A DNA stretch of 64,000 nt, taken from contig NZ_SLXS01000007.1 in NCBI RefSeq assembly GCF_004340785.1, forward strand, positions 62,001-126,000. The letters run 5' to 3'. The position numbers and the translations under genes were made by a program. The notes below the pieces were generated by a model, which was not told where the DNA came from, ran no database searches, and saw nothing but the letters and a program-made list of their open reading frames with translations. Positions 41,441 to 49,806 of this stretch are shown piece after piece (the stretch's first letter is position 1; each line of letters begins with the position of its first letter). The stretch is from Tumebacillus sp. BK434. Its GTDB lineage: Bacteria; Bacillota; Bacilli; Tumebacillales; Tumebacillaceae.

Positions 41441-43081
41441 ATGGCAAAGAAATGGCTCACGATTGGTCTCGCTGCTTCCATGGCGGCAACCCTGGCGGTT
41501 GGCTGCGGCAGCGAAGATAACAACAGCGGTGAAAAAGAAAACAACTCGAAAGAACCGCAAGAACTGAACCTGGTACTCACCGATGAAATCCCGACCATGG
41601 ACCTGTCGAAGGCGACCAACACGCTCTCCTTCACCACGTTCGCACAAGTTAACGAAGGTCTCGTGCGCACCGGCAAAGACGGCAAGCCGGAAGCGGGCGT
41701 TGCTGAGAAGTGGGAAGTTTCTCCGGACGGCCTGACCTACACCTTCCACCTGCGCGATAACGCAATGTGGTCGAACGGCGACAAGGTAACCGCGAAGGAC
41801 TTCGAATACTCCTTCAAGCGCACCCTGAACCCGGAAACCGGCGCTCAGTACTCCTTCATGGTGGCATGGATCAAAGGCGGCACTGCTTACAACGCAGGCA
41901 AAGGCTCTGCTGATGATGTAGCAGTTAAAGCGAAAGACGACAAGACGCTCGAAGTGACCTTGGATCACCCGATCCCGTTCTTCGTCGAGCAAATGGCGTT
42001 CCCGACCTTCTATCCGCAAAACCAAAAGTTCGTCGAAGCTCAAGGCGACAAATACGGTTCGGATGCAAACACCGCTCTGTACAACGGTCCGTTCAAGATG
42101 ACCGCATGGGAGCATGAGCAATCTACTGTCCTCGAAAAGAACGAAACCTACTGGAACGCAAAGCGCGTGAAACTCGATAAAATCAACTATCAAGTAGTTA
42201 AAGACAGCAACGCGGCTGTCAACCTCTATGAATCCGGCATGATCGACCGCACCGGTCTCGTGCGCGACCAAGTTGACAACTACAAGAGCTCCGCTGAATT
42301 CGCAGCAGTTCCGGAGTTGACCACCGCATACTTGCAGTACAACCAACGCGTTAAAGCGTTCACCTCTACAAAAGTTCGCCAAGCTCTGACTTGGGCTGTT
42401 GACGGCGATGCATACGCAGACGTTATCTACCACAACGGTTCCGTCGGCGCGACCGGCTACGCTCCGAAGGGCATCTCCAACGGTCAAGGCGGCGACTTCA
42501 CGAAAGATGTCGGCGATCTGATCAAGCGCAAAGAGAACGTATCCAAAGCGAAAGCTACCCTGCAGGAAGGCCTGAAAGAAGTCGGCCTGACCGAGTTCCC
42601 GAAAGTCAAGCTGCTGGCTGACGACGGCGACGTCGGTAAGAAAGCTGCAGAGTTCGTAAAAGAGCAGATCCGCCAAAACCTCGGCGTCGATGTTGAAGTT
42701 GAGAACGTTCCGTACAAACTGCGTCTGGAAAAATCCCACGGCCACGATTTCGATATGGTTATCTCCCTGTGGGGCGCAGACTACAACGATCCGATGACCT
42801 TCCTCGACATGTTCGTAACCGACGGTGACTTCAACGATCCGAAATGGTCGAACAAGGAATACGATGAGCTCATCAAGAAAGCTCAGCTGGAAACCGACGC
42901 GAAGAAGCGCATGAACTACCTGTACGATGCAGAAAAGCTCCTGATGAAAGAAATGCCGATCGGTCCGCTGACCTTCCGCGGCCGCGCGTTCATCATGAAG
43001 CCGTACGTGAAGGACTTCCGCATCCTGTCCTACGGCCCGGACTACGATCTCATCGACACCTATGTAGAAGGCAAAAAGTAA
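41441..43081 (+). CDS. Oligopeptide ABC transporter substrate-binding lipoprotein (OppA/DppE family), copy 1
   Basis: This 546-aa lipoprotein has a signal peptide with lipobox AVGC (cysteine near residue 22), a Ser/Asn/Lys linker, and the SBP family 5 signature region (VAEKWEVSPDGLTYTFHLRD). Length and motifs match OppA-type binding proteins that capture oligopeptides, including signalling peptides, outside the cell. No permease or ATPase gene is adjacent. The TATAGGGGG-type ribosome site is good. It is paralogous to the protein at 43625. Confidence 0.93.
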   Translation: MAKKWLTIGLAASMAATLAVGCGSEDNNSGEKENNSKEPQELNLVLTDEIPTMDLSKATNTLSFTTFAQVNEGLVRTGKDGKPEAGVAEKWEVSPDGLTYTFHLRDNAMWSNGDKVTAKDFEYSFKRTLNPETGAQYSFMVAWIKGGTAYNAGKGSADDVAVKAKDDKTLEVTLDHPIPFFVEQMAFPTFYPQNQKFVEAQGDKYGSDANTALYNGPFKMTAWEHEQSTVLEKNETYWNAKRVKLDKINYQVVKDSNAAVNLYESGMIDRTGLVRDQVDNYKSSAEFAAVPELTTAYLQYNQRVKAFTSTKVRQALTWAVDGDAYADVIYHNGSVGATGYAPKGISNGQGGDFTKDVGDLIKRKENVSKAKATLQEGLKEVGLTEFPKVKLLADDGDVGKKAAEFVKEQIRQNLGVDVEVENVPYKLRLEKSHGHDFDMVISLWGADYNDPMTFLDMFVTDGDFNDPKWSNKEYDELIKKAQLETDAKKRMNYLYDAEKLLMKEMPIGPLTFRGRAFIMKPYVKDFRILSYGPDYDLIDTYVEGKK

Positions 43082-43096
43082 GCTCTGTCTTCACTC

Positions 43097-43130
43097 AAAG
43101 AGTCGCCCTGAATCAGGGCGACTCTTTTAC
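43097..43130. terminator. Bidirectional terminator
   Basis: AAAGAGTCGCCCTG (43097-43110) pairs with CAGGGCGACTCTTT (43114-43127), serving the SBP gene and the small minus-strand gene. Confidence 0.9.
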
Positions 43131-43340
43131 TTACAAGACGACGGTAACCGGATTCTCGTACCACGACTGGAGGGCGCTGATCAGCTCCTCTTCCGAACGG
43201 AAGTGTTCCTGCCGCCCAAGACGGTTGGTGAACCGATAGCTGCCGTTCTGCTGTTCCACCGTCCAGATCTGGCCGTCGATGCTCAGCTGTACCGTAGCGG
43301 ACGCCTGCAGGTGCTCTTGCAGTTGCTCGATCCAATCCAT
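43131..43340 (-). CDS. Small protein, unknown
   Basis: This 69-aa acidic protein (MDWIEQLQEHLQASATVQLS at the start, then a beta hairpin DGQIWTVEQQNGSYRF) has no signal or membrane segment. GAAAGGAGTG lies 9-10 nt before ATG 43340. The ordered helix-strand pattern suggests a real cytosolic protein. Not recognised. Confidence 0.65.
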   Translation of the reverse strand: MDWIEQLQEHLQASATVQLSIDGQIWTVEQQNGSYRFTNRLGRQEHFRSEEELISALQSWYENPVTVVL

Positions 43341-43496
43341 GTTCGCAACACTCCTTTCTCTTATAGCATCTGCTAAGGGACGGGTGTTTCATTCGGTATT
43401 TTTTACGAGATGGCAACATATTTTATAGGGAAGTAGACAGCCCGAGGATTAAGTTTACTATCAAATTTTAACTGCTCTAAAGAATTGTTTAAGCTA

Positions 43497-43525
43497 TTGC
43501 TTTGCATGTCGAAACATGCTATATT
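43497..43525 (+). promoter_or_regulatory. Sigma-A promoter of the second peptide-binding protein gene
   Basis: TTGCTT (43497-43502), 17 bp, TATATT (43520-43525). Between them is the palindrome GCATG-TCGAAA-CATGC (43504-43519), which could be an operator. Confidence 0.55.
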
Positions 43526-43624
43526 ATCAACAAATACAGAAAACAAAATTGTCTATGTATTTAGACAAAAATTACCCAGCGATTTGTTATGACTGGGAAG
43601 ATTACGAAATGGGGGTTTTACGAG

Positions 43625-45271
43625 ATGAACACGAAAAAGTGGGTTGGTCTTGGCCTGGCAGTCACCATGCTGTCCTCTGTAGCTCTTGTTGGCTGCGGCG
43701 ATGAAAAAGAATCTGGCGGCGAAAAGTCCGGCAGCAAAGAAGCGCAGGAACTGAACCTGTACCTGACTTCTGAGATTCCGTCCCTCGACCCGTCTCTGGC
43801 AACTGACACCATCGGTTTCACCGTTCTCGGTCAAACCAACGAAGGTCTGATCCGTCTGGACAAAGACGGCAAGGTAACCGGCGGCGTAGCTGAGAAATGG
43901 GATGTTTCTCCGGATGGCCTGACCTACACCTTCAATATCCGTGACAACGCGAAATGGTCTGACGGTTCCAACGTATCCGCGAAAGACTTTGAATTCGGAT
44001 GGAAGCGCACCCTGAACCCGGAAACTGCTTCGCAGTACGCGTTCATGATGACCTGGATCAAAGGCGGCGCTGAATATAACGGCGGCAAAGGCACTGCTGA
44101 CGATGTAGCAGTGAAAGCTATCGACGACAAGACGCTCGAAGTTAAACTCGTGAACCCGATTCCGTTCTTCCTGGAGCAAATGGCGTTCCCGCTGTTCTTC
44201 CCGCAAAAGCAAGCTTTCGTTGAACAACAAGGCGACAAGTTCGGCGCTGATGTTGACAAAGCTCTGTTCAACGGTCCGTTCAAACTGACTGAGTGGGTGC
44301 ATGAGCAATCCGCAGTCTTTAAGAAGAACGAAACCTACTGGGATGCAGCTAACGTTAAGCTCGATACCGTTAACTATCAAATCGTAAAAGACTCCTCCGC
44401 TCTGGAAAACCTGTACCTGGCTGGTCAAATCGACCGCTTCTCCCTGGTACGTGACCAAGTGGATCGCTATAAAGATACTGCTGAATACTCCACTCAGGCT
44501 GAACTGACTGTTGGTTACCTGCAGTTCAACGAGAAGAAAGTAAAAGCTCTGACCAACTCGAAGATCCGTCGTGCACTGACCGCTTCCATCGACGGCGATG
44601 CATGGTCTGACATCATCTATCACAACGGTTCCATCGGCGCGACCGGTCTCGTACCGCCGGGAACTTCCAACGGTGATGGCGGCGAGTTCCGCAAGGACAA
44701 CGGCGACCTGATCAACCGTAAAGAAACTGCTGCAAAAGCAAAAGAACTGCTTGCTGAAGGCCTGAAAGAAGTTGGCCTCGACAAGATGCCGACCATCAAA
44801 ATCCTGATGGACGACGGCGACACCTCCAAAAAATCCGGTGAGTTCATCAAGGAACAATGGAGAACCGCTCTGGGCGTTGACGTAGAGATCGAGAACGTTC
44901 CGTTCAAACTGCGTCTGCAACGTTCCAACCAAGGCGACTTCGACATCGTATTCTCCTTCTGGGGCGCTGACTACAACGACCCGATGACCTTCCTCGACAT
45001 GTGGATCACCGATGGCGACTTCAACGAGGCTGGCTACTCCAACCCGAAGTATGACGACCTCATCAAGAAGGCTCAAGCTGAGCCGGATGCGAAGAAGCGT
45101 ATGGGCTACCTCTACGATGCAGAGAAGATCCTCATGGAAGATATGCCGATCGGCCCGATCGTTCACCGTGCAGTTGCTCGTGTATCCCGTCCGTACATCA
45201 AGGACTGGACTCCGCGCAACTTCGGTCCGGACTACGATCTCAAGTACACCTACATCGAAGGCAAAGAGTAA
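43625..45271 (+). CDS. Oligopeptide ABC transporter substrate-binding lipoprotein (OppA/DppE family), copy 2
   Basis: This 548-aa protein is clearly paralogous to the one at 41441 along its full length (KWDVSPDGLTYTFNIRDNAK; FDIVFSFWGADYNDPMTFLD). Signal peptide with lipobox LVGC. ATG 43625 is chosen because the earlier in-frame start lacks a signal peptide; GGGGG precedes it. It has its own promoter and terminator and no permease genes alongside, so it must use a transporter encoded elsewhere. Confidence 0.93.
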   Translation: MNTKKWVGLGLAVTMLSSVALVGCGDEKESGGEKSGSKEAQELNLYLTSEIPSLDPSLATDTIGFTVLGQTNEGLIRLDKDGKVTGGVAEKWDVSPDGLTYTFNIRDNAKWSDGSNVSAKDFEFGWKRTLNPETASQYAFMMTWIKGGAEYNGGKGTADDVAVKAIDDKTLEVKLVNPIPFFLEQMAFPLFFPQKQAFVEQQGDKFGADVDKALFNGPFKLTEWVHEQSAVFKKNETYWDAANVKLDTVNYQIVKDSSALENLYLAGQIDRFSLVRDQVDRYKDTAEYSTQAELTVGYLQFNEKKVKALTNSKIRRALTASIDGDAWSDIIYHNGSIGATGLVPPGTSNGDGGEFRKDNGDLINRKETAAKAKELLAEGLKEVGLDKMPTIKILMDDGDTSKKSGEFIKEQWRTALGVDVEIENVPFKLRLQRSNQGDFDIVFSFWGADYNDPMTFLDMWITDGDFNEAGYSNPKYDDLIKKAQAEPDAKKRMGYLYDAEKILMEDMPIGPIVHRAVARVSRPYIKDWTPRNFGPDYDLKYTYIEGKE

Positions 45272-45292
45272 TCTTTTATCCTGCGATGACAC

Positions 45293-45328
45293 AAGAACCC
45301 TCCGCAATATGCGGGGGGTTCTTTTTTT
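45293..45328 (+). terminator. Rho-independent terminator
   Basis: AAGAACCCTCCGC pairs with GCGGGGGGTTCTT and is followed by TTTTT. A -10-like TATACT (45331-45336) sits directly behind it. Confidence 0.9.
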
Positions 45329-45361
45329 GCTATACTACAAAGGAACAGGGAGGGATAGAGA

Positions 45362-45538
45362 ATGCATGTCAAACTGACCTTGGTGATGAAAGACGGTTCC
45401 TGCCAAAAAGCCCGCGTAACCGATGCAACGTCTGTCGAGGAAGCGATCGAATTTATGAAAACGATGCGCCCTGGCGTGCAGGACGCGGTCGTCGGTTGGG
45501 AACTGGCTGAACAATGGGAAGCAAAACAACAGGCATAG
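45362..45538 (+). CDS. Small protein of 58 aa, unknown
   Basis: ATG 45362 is preceded by AACAGGGAGGG and opens 58 codons (MHVKLTLVMKDGSCQKARVT at the start, then SVEEAIEFMKTM and a C-terminal WELAEQWEAKQQA). The beta-beta-alpha pattern and flanking promoter-like and terminator elements support a real gene. No signal peptide or membrane helix. Not recognised. Confidence 0.65.
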   Translation: MHVKLTLVMKDGSCQKARVTDATSVEEAIEFMKTMRPGVQDAVVGWELAEQWEAKQQA

Positions 45539-45567
45539 CCTCGACATAAGCTGACTTCAATACGACA

Positions 45568-45595
45568 AAAGACACTCTGTGGAGTGTCTTTTTTT
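45568..45595 (+). terminator. Rho-independent terminator
   Basis: AAAGACACTC pairs with GAGTGTCTTT around TGTG and is followed by a T run. Confidence 0.9.
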
Positions 45596-45726
45596 GGCTG
45601 GGATCGACATCAAACAAAAGTAATATCAAAAATTACATCAAATATGGCAAAACTTCTAGCAATCTTTCATATACATGGTGGTACAGGCAAGGGAAAACAC
45701 GTTTTGGGAGACGGAGGAGGAAACCT

Positions 45727-47847
45727 GTGGCAAAGAGCAGGAGATGGTGGCGGCTGACAGGCAGGTTATGTGAAGGGGCGTTGGTTGTGACGGCCCTGTA
45801 CATCCTGTTCCAACATTCGATTGCAGCAACGGCCGATTTCTGGCTGGTGCTTGCACTTGCAGTGCCTCTGATCGCGTTGACCGTGCTGTTTCCCGTCACA
45901 CTCCCGTCAATGCTGGTCAGTCTGGAACTCGTGTTTACGTTTTATCTGGTGCTCAGTTTTGATGTGGCCACGACACTGTGGGTTAATTTTATCGGAGAGT
46001 TGAGCGCCTGCCTGTTGCTGCTCCGCGGGACGCGCAAGATGGCGGTGCTGCTCAATCCGGCGCTGAAAGTACTGTGTCTGGCCGCCGGGTATGCGGTGTT
46101 TGCGCTGGTCGCCGAGCGGGTGTTTGGCGGGCAGCTCTCGGCCGGATACACGGCGACCCAACTGATCACGGTGGCGGCAGTGTTCTTTTTCTTCAATCAT
46201 TTGATCATCAATTTGATGCTCTTTGTACAGACGTCGCATTTTAAGCTCCAGACGTGTTTGGAAGCGCTGCGCTGGGAATCGCTCGTCTATCTGATCGTTC
46301 TGCCGCTTTCGTTTCTGGGCTATGTGATGGAGCCGTATGCGGGCATTGCCACGCTGGCGATACTGATGGTGCCGGTCGCGATTCTGACGAATATGATCCG
46401 CTCGTTTAACCGCTTGCAATGGGCGAACCGCATCAATCAGACCTGTTTGGAACTGGCTTCTTCGAAGGAACTGCGCGTAATCTATAAGCGGACGTTTCAG
46501 TTGGCCCAAGAGTTTACCGATTCGCCGAGCGGGCTGCTGCTGGAACTCCAGCCGGACGGCAGTTTCCGCGGGACTGATGGTGCAGGTCGGGTCGTCGCAC
46601 AGTTGACCCATCCGCTGTTGCAGATGACAGCTGCCGCCAATCAGGTGCAGATTCTTCATAACGCCCACAAGAGCGGCTTGCAGTTGCCAGGGGTGGAAGC
46701 GCGGTCGATGATGCTGATCCCGCTGGTCGGGCAGTCGAACGTCTTTGGGATCATCTGCTTGTGGAAACTCAGCTCGCACGGCTTTCGCAAGGCGCACCAA
46801 GAGCAGCTGCGCTTTCTGGCCAGCCAGGTATCGATCATCTTGGACCGCAACCACGTGTATGAGGAGTTGGAGCGAGCGGCGGTGACGAACAAGCTGACCG
46901 GGCTGTACAATTATCGTTATTTCTACGATCAGCTCAACCACCGTTTTCAAACGGCACAGGAGCGGGGAATCGATCTGTGTCTGCTGATCTTTGACATCGA
47001 TCATTTTAAGAAATACAACGACATCTACGGCCATACGGTCGGCGATGAAGTGCTGCGCCAAGTCGCCCGTGAGATCCAAACGGTCGTCGAGCCGCATGAT
47101 CTGCTCTTGGCCCGCTACGGCGGGGAGGAATTTGTGGCGATCGGCCGGATGGGCACGGCGGAAGCGCAAGTGCTGGGCGAAGCGGTGCGTCAGAAGATCG
47201 AGCAGCATCAGTTTGTCTATCAAGGTCATACGGTGAAAAATATCACCATCTCCGGCGGCATCGCCCACCTCAGCGAGCATGATGCGATCTCGCCCAGCGA
47301 CTTGCTGGAAAAAGCGGATCAGGCGCTGTATTGGGGAGCGAAAGAGATGGGGCGCAACCGGATTGCCGCCTATCAAGGCGAATACGATCAGCGGCTGTTT
47401 GTGGACAGCTTGACCGGACTGCACACGACGCATTATCTGCGCCGCAAACTGCGCACGCTTTGTGAGCAGGAGAGCCATTTTCCGATCTCCTTCCTGCTGG
47501 TCGACATCCGCGGGATGCGGCGGATCAATGAGCGCTATGGATTTGAGATCGGCAATCAGGTGCTGGTCGATGCTTCGTATGTGCTGAAGCGGACGATGCG
47601 CACCGATGACATGATCTGCCGCTGTCTCGATGATGAGTTTCTCGTCGTCGTCAAAGGGCTCAGCCTGTGCGAAATCGAGCTGGTCGAGACGCGCATTATC
47701 GAAGCGTTCGCCGCCCACACCTATCCGGCGATCGGGCTGACTGTCGCCTGCGACATCACGGTGATCCAGATGCAATCGCCAGAAGAGGAGGCGCACATCT
47801 TCGAGCGCATTGACGGCTCACGGGAGCATTATGAGCAATCGAGTTGA
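45727..47847 (+). CDS. Membrane diguanylate cyclase: MASE-like, GAF and two GGDEF domains (second degenerate)
   Basis: The product is 706 aa. Residues about 15-230 hold seven or so membrane helices, then a GAF-like region (about 245-385), an intact GGDEF domain (GGEEF at 465-469, with KLTGLYNYRYF upstream) and a second domain in which the signature is CLDDEF, so it should be inactive. No RxxD inhibitory site directly precedes GGEEF. The enzyme should make c-di-GMP from GTP, tuned by a membrane signal. GTG 45727 has GGAGGAGG upstream. Terminator at the 3' end. Confidence 0.88.
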   Translation: MAKSRRWWRLTGRLCEGALVVTALYILFQHSIAATADFWLVLALAVPLIALTVLFPVTLPSMLVSLELVFTFYLVLSFDVATTLWVNFIGELSACLLLLRGTRKMAVLLNPALKVLCLAAGYAVFALVAERVFGGQLSAGYTATQLITVAAVFFFFNHLIINLMLFVQTSHFKLQTCLEALRWESLVYLIVLPLSFLGYVMEPYAGIATLAILMVPVAILTNMIRSFNRLQWANRINQTCLELASSKELRVIYKRTFQLAQEFTDSPSGLLLELQPDGSFRGTDGAGRVVAQLTHPLLQMTAAANQVQILHNAHKSGLQLPGVEARSMMLIPLVGQSNVFGIICLWKLSSHGFRKAHQEQLRFLASQVSIILDRNHVYEELERAAVTNKLTGLYNYRYFYDQLNHRFQTAQERGIDLCLLIFDIDHFKKYNDIYGHTVGDEVLRQVAREIQTVVEPHDLLLARYGGEEFVAIGRMGTAEAQVLGEAVRQKIEQHQFVYQGHTVKNITISGGIAHLSEHDAISPSDLLEKADQALYWGAKEMGRNRIAAYQGEYDQRLFVDSLTGLHTTHYLRRKLRTLCEQESHFPISFLLVDIRGMRRINERYGFEIGNQVLVDASYVLKRTMRTDDMICRCLDDEFLVVVKGLSLCEIELVETRIIEAFAAHTYPAIGLTVACDITVIQMQSPEEEAHIFERIDGSREHYEQSS

Positions 47848-47875
47848 GACCCGGAGGGAAACCCCGGGTCTTTTT
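47847..47875 (+). terminator. Rho-independent terminator
   Basis: AGACCCGG (47847-47854) pairs with CCGGGTCT (47864-47871) and is followed by TTTT. Starts inside the stop codon of the diguanylate cyclase gene. Confidence 0.85.
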
Positions 47876-47930
47876 GTGTGCCAAGAGGTACAATGAGGGT
47901 ACGAGTTTTTCGGATGGGATGTGGAAGCGG

Positions 47931-48710
47931 ATGAAGCGGTACGGGGTCAGGGTCGACGGGCGCGAGGTGCGAATCTATGAGCAGCCGGGCGCAGCGGGCC
48001 TCACGATGGTGTTTTTGCATGGCGTGGGCAGCACGGGTAAAGCGTGGGCCTACCAGATGCGGGGATTGAAAGCGAGCGGGCGGATGATCGCGGTGGAGGT
48101 GCCGGGTTTCTCCGGCGTCGGCGAACTTCCGGAGACGGTCGGGGAGCTGAGCGATTTGGCGCCGTTTGTGCTGCGCGTGCTGGATGTGCTGGGGGTGGCA
48201 GACGCGATCTGGGTCGGCAACTCGCTGGGCGGACGGATCGCGCTAGAAGCGGCGCTTGGCGCTCCGCAGCGGGTGCGCGGGCTGGTGCTGGCCGGCAGCG
48301 CCGGCATTCGGCTGCCGGGCGTCGAGATGCCGCAGTTGCATGCGCTGCGGCCGGAGGAACTGGAGCGCCGGCTGTTTTGGCAACCGGAGCTGTTCCATGC
48401 CCTGCAGACGGAGCAAAGCCGGGCGGCAGCACAAGCGGCAAGGCGGTTGTATGACCGATTGGCCGCAGCAACTGCTGTGATGGATCTGCGGACCCGGCTC
48501 GGAGAAGTGCAAGTACCGGCTCTGGTCATCTGGGGGCGGCACGACGGCGTGATCCCCCTGCCGATCGGCGAAGCGCTGGCCGCCGGGCTGACCGCTGCGG
48601 AGCTGCTGGTGCTCGACCATGCGGCGCACGTGCCGCAGATAGAGCAGCCGGAGCGGGTGCTGGCGGCGATCCTACGCTTTTTGGGAAAGTTTGGCGTGGC
48701 CGCTGAATAG
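47931..48710 (+). CDS. Alpha/beta-hydrolase-fold protein
   Basis: The predicted product is 259 aa with the alpha/beta hydrolase plan: oxyanion-hole VFLHGVGSTG, nucleophile elbow GNSLGG, acid in IWGRHDGVIP and catalytic histidine in DHAAHVPQIEQPE. Similar enzymes are esterases, MhpC/BphD-like C-C hydrolases or haloperoxidases; the substrate cannot be told. ATG 47931 is my choice; ATG 47919 is an alternative. A -10-like TACAAT (47889-47894) is upstream. The next gene starts within 10 nt. Confidence 0.82.
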   Translation: MKRYGVRVDGREVRIYEQPGAAGLTMVFLHGVGSTGKAWAYQMRGLKASGRMIAVEVPGFSGVGELPETVGELSDLAPFVLRVLDVLGVADAIWVGNSLGGRIALEAALGAPQRVRGLVLAGSAGIRLPGVEMPQLHALRPEELERRLFWQPELFHALQTEQSRAAAQAARRLYDRLAAATAVMDLRTRLGEVQVPALVIWGRHDGVIPLPIGEALAAGLTAAELLVLDHAAHVPQIEQPERVLAAILRFLGKFGVAAE

Positions 48711-48718
48711 GTTGGAGG

Positions 48719-49177
48719 ATGGAGAGCTGTACGAGGCAGGTGGTGACAGCGGTGACCGTTCGCGGACAGCTGGAAGCGCAAGTGTTGCAGAAGATGGAGG
48801 AAGCGGAAGCGTTTCTGAAAACGATGCGGGAAGAGCGGCTGGCCGTGGACGACCCGCGCTTTGTCGAATGGCAGCAGGGAGTAGACTTCCTGCTCTGGTT
48901 TGCGTTTGGCGAGCTGGCCCCGCATACCCGCACTTGGCGGCGCGCCTTGGCGGCCGACGTCACCTTGCACGTCTATTACAGCCGCCTGTCGGGGTGTCTC
49001 TACCGGGCGCAGAAACTGCTGCAAAACGGTGTGCCCAACCCGCTTCGCCCTGCGCCGGACGGCCTGATCTTACCTGTTTTTGCGATCAACCGCCGCCACC
49101 GGCAGGAGCAGTTGGCCGATCTGGCCCGCTGGCGGCTGTTTTTTGCGGCGGAGCGCGAGCAGCGGGGAAAGCTGTAG
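48719..49177 (+). CDS. Unknown protein downstream of the hydrolase
   Basis: This 152-aa (or 141-aa) protein is mostly helical and rich in Arg and Leu (RQEQLADLARWRLFFAAERE), with no signal peptide. Start uncertain: ATG 48719 lies directly on GGAGG, while GTG 48752 has GAGGCAGGTGG at a better distance. It probably shares a transcript with the hydrolase. Not recognised. Confidence 0.6.
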   Translation: MESCTRQVVTAVTVRGQLEAQVLQKMEEAEAFLKTMREERLAVDDPRFVEWQQGVDFLLWFAFGELAPHTRTWRRALAADVTLHVYYSRLSGCLYRAQKLLQNGVPNPLRPAPDGLILPVFAINRRHRQEQLADLARWRLFFAAEREQRGKL

Positions 49178-49244
49178 CCGATGCGCGGGAAACTGCTTCT
49201 ACCTGGCTCAGGGAGGGCGTACTGTAGGTAGGGGAGGTGAGACG

Positions 49245-49520
49245 TTGGAGGCGCTGCGAAAGTGGATACGCAAAGTGATGACCGGGGTGGCTGCCTTTTT
49301 GCTCGCCGCTTGGCAGACGCTCGGTTCGATCGATCTGTCACACCATATGATGCTGCCGTTTGGCGGCCCGTACTCGTACATGTGGACCCAGCAGGGCATG
49401 CGAGTTGCGATGGAAGATCCGGAACACCTTGCGCGCACCGAAGAAGAGGTGCGTGAGGAGCGGATACGCCAGACTGCCGCTCGGGAACGGGCCAATGAGC
49501 AGGAAAAAGCCGCTTCGTAA
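49245..49520 (+). CDS. Small membrane protein, unknown
   Basis: This 91-aa protein starts at TTG 49245 with GGGGAGGTGA upstream. One membrane helix at about residues 12-28 (GVAAFLLAAWQTLGSI) and a charged C-terminus (HLARTEEEVREERIRQTAAR) that is coiled-coil-prone. It converges with the pheromone-precursor gene at a shared terminator. Not recognised. Confidence 0.6.
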   Translation: MEALRKWIRKVMTGVAAFLLAAWQTLGSIDLSHHMMLPFGGPYSYMWTQQGMRVAMEDPEHLARTEEEVREERIRQTAARERANEQEKAAS

Positions 49521-49536
49521 TGGAAGCGGCTTTTTT
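49504..49536. terminator. Bidirectional terminator, closes the quorum-sensing operon on the minus strand
   Basis: AAAAAGCCGCTT pairs with GAAGCGGCTTTTTT; symmetrical, with T/A runs on both sides. Confidence 0.88.
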
Positions 49537-49548
49537 GATGAGTTTGTG

Positions 49549-49806
49549 TTATGCTCTTTTCGAAGAGAGCGGCTCTGCATCGTGGATGAAGCCGATGACC
49601 GGAGCTTTCTTAAGCGGCTCTGCATCGTGGATAAAGCCGATGACCGGAGCTTTCGAGAGTGGCTCTGCATCGTGGATAAAGCCGATGACCGGAGCTTTCG
49701 AGAGCGGCTCTGCGTCATGGATGAATGCGGTTTCTTGTGTGTCGGAGCCCAGGCCTGCAACTGCGACTCCTGCAAACAGAACGGCGGTAAGAAGTACTTT
49801 TTTCAT
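49549..49806 (-). CDS. Putative multi-copy signalling-peptide precursor (NprX/Phr-like)
   Basis: This 85-aa protein has an N-terminal export signal (residues 1-20, KKVLLTAVLFAGVAVAGLG) and a short spacer to residue 27. Then come four tandem units at residues 28, 43, 58 and 73, each beginning FIHDAEPL. Units 1 and 2 end SKAPVIG and unit 3 ends KKAPVIG; the last unit is cut short (SSKRA). SKAPVIG resembles SKPDIVG, the mature NprX peptide of the B. cereus group. The ATG overlaps the stop of the receptor gene (ATGA), with AAGGGGATC as ribosome site. I infer that the exported product is cut into short peptides, re-imported by an Opp system, and bound by the receptor. Confidence 0.8.
   Translation of the reverse strand: MKKVLLTAVLFAGVAVAGLGSDTQETAFIHDAEPLSKAPVIGFIHDAEPLSKAPVIGFIHDAEPLKKAPVIGFIHDAEPLSSKRA
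49552..49725 (-). repeat. Four tandem 45-nt units within the peptide precursor gene
   Basis: Units at 49681-49725, 49636-49680, 49591-49635 and a shortened one at 49552-49590. Units 1 and 2 encode the same 15 residues but differ at four bases, all synonymous. Unit 3 differs from unit 2 at four bases, changing only one residue (S to K). Confidence 0.95.

Noticed and set aside
43553-45307. 584-codon minus-strand frame opposite the second OppA-type gene
   Set aside because: Antisense shadow of an evident lipoprotein gene.
45907-47796. 629-codon minus-strand frame opposite the diguanylate cyclase
   Set aside because: Antisense shadow; the plus-strand product has complete GGDEF and GAF domains.
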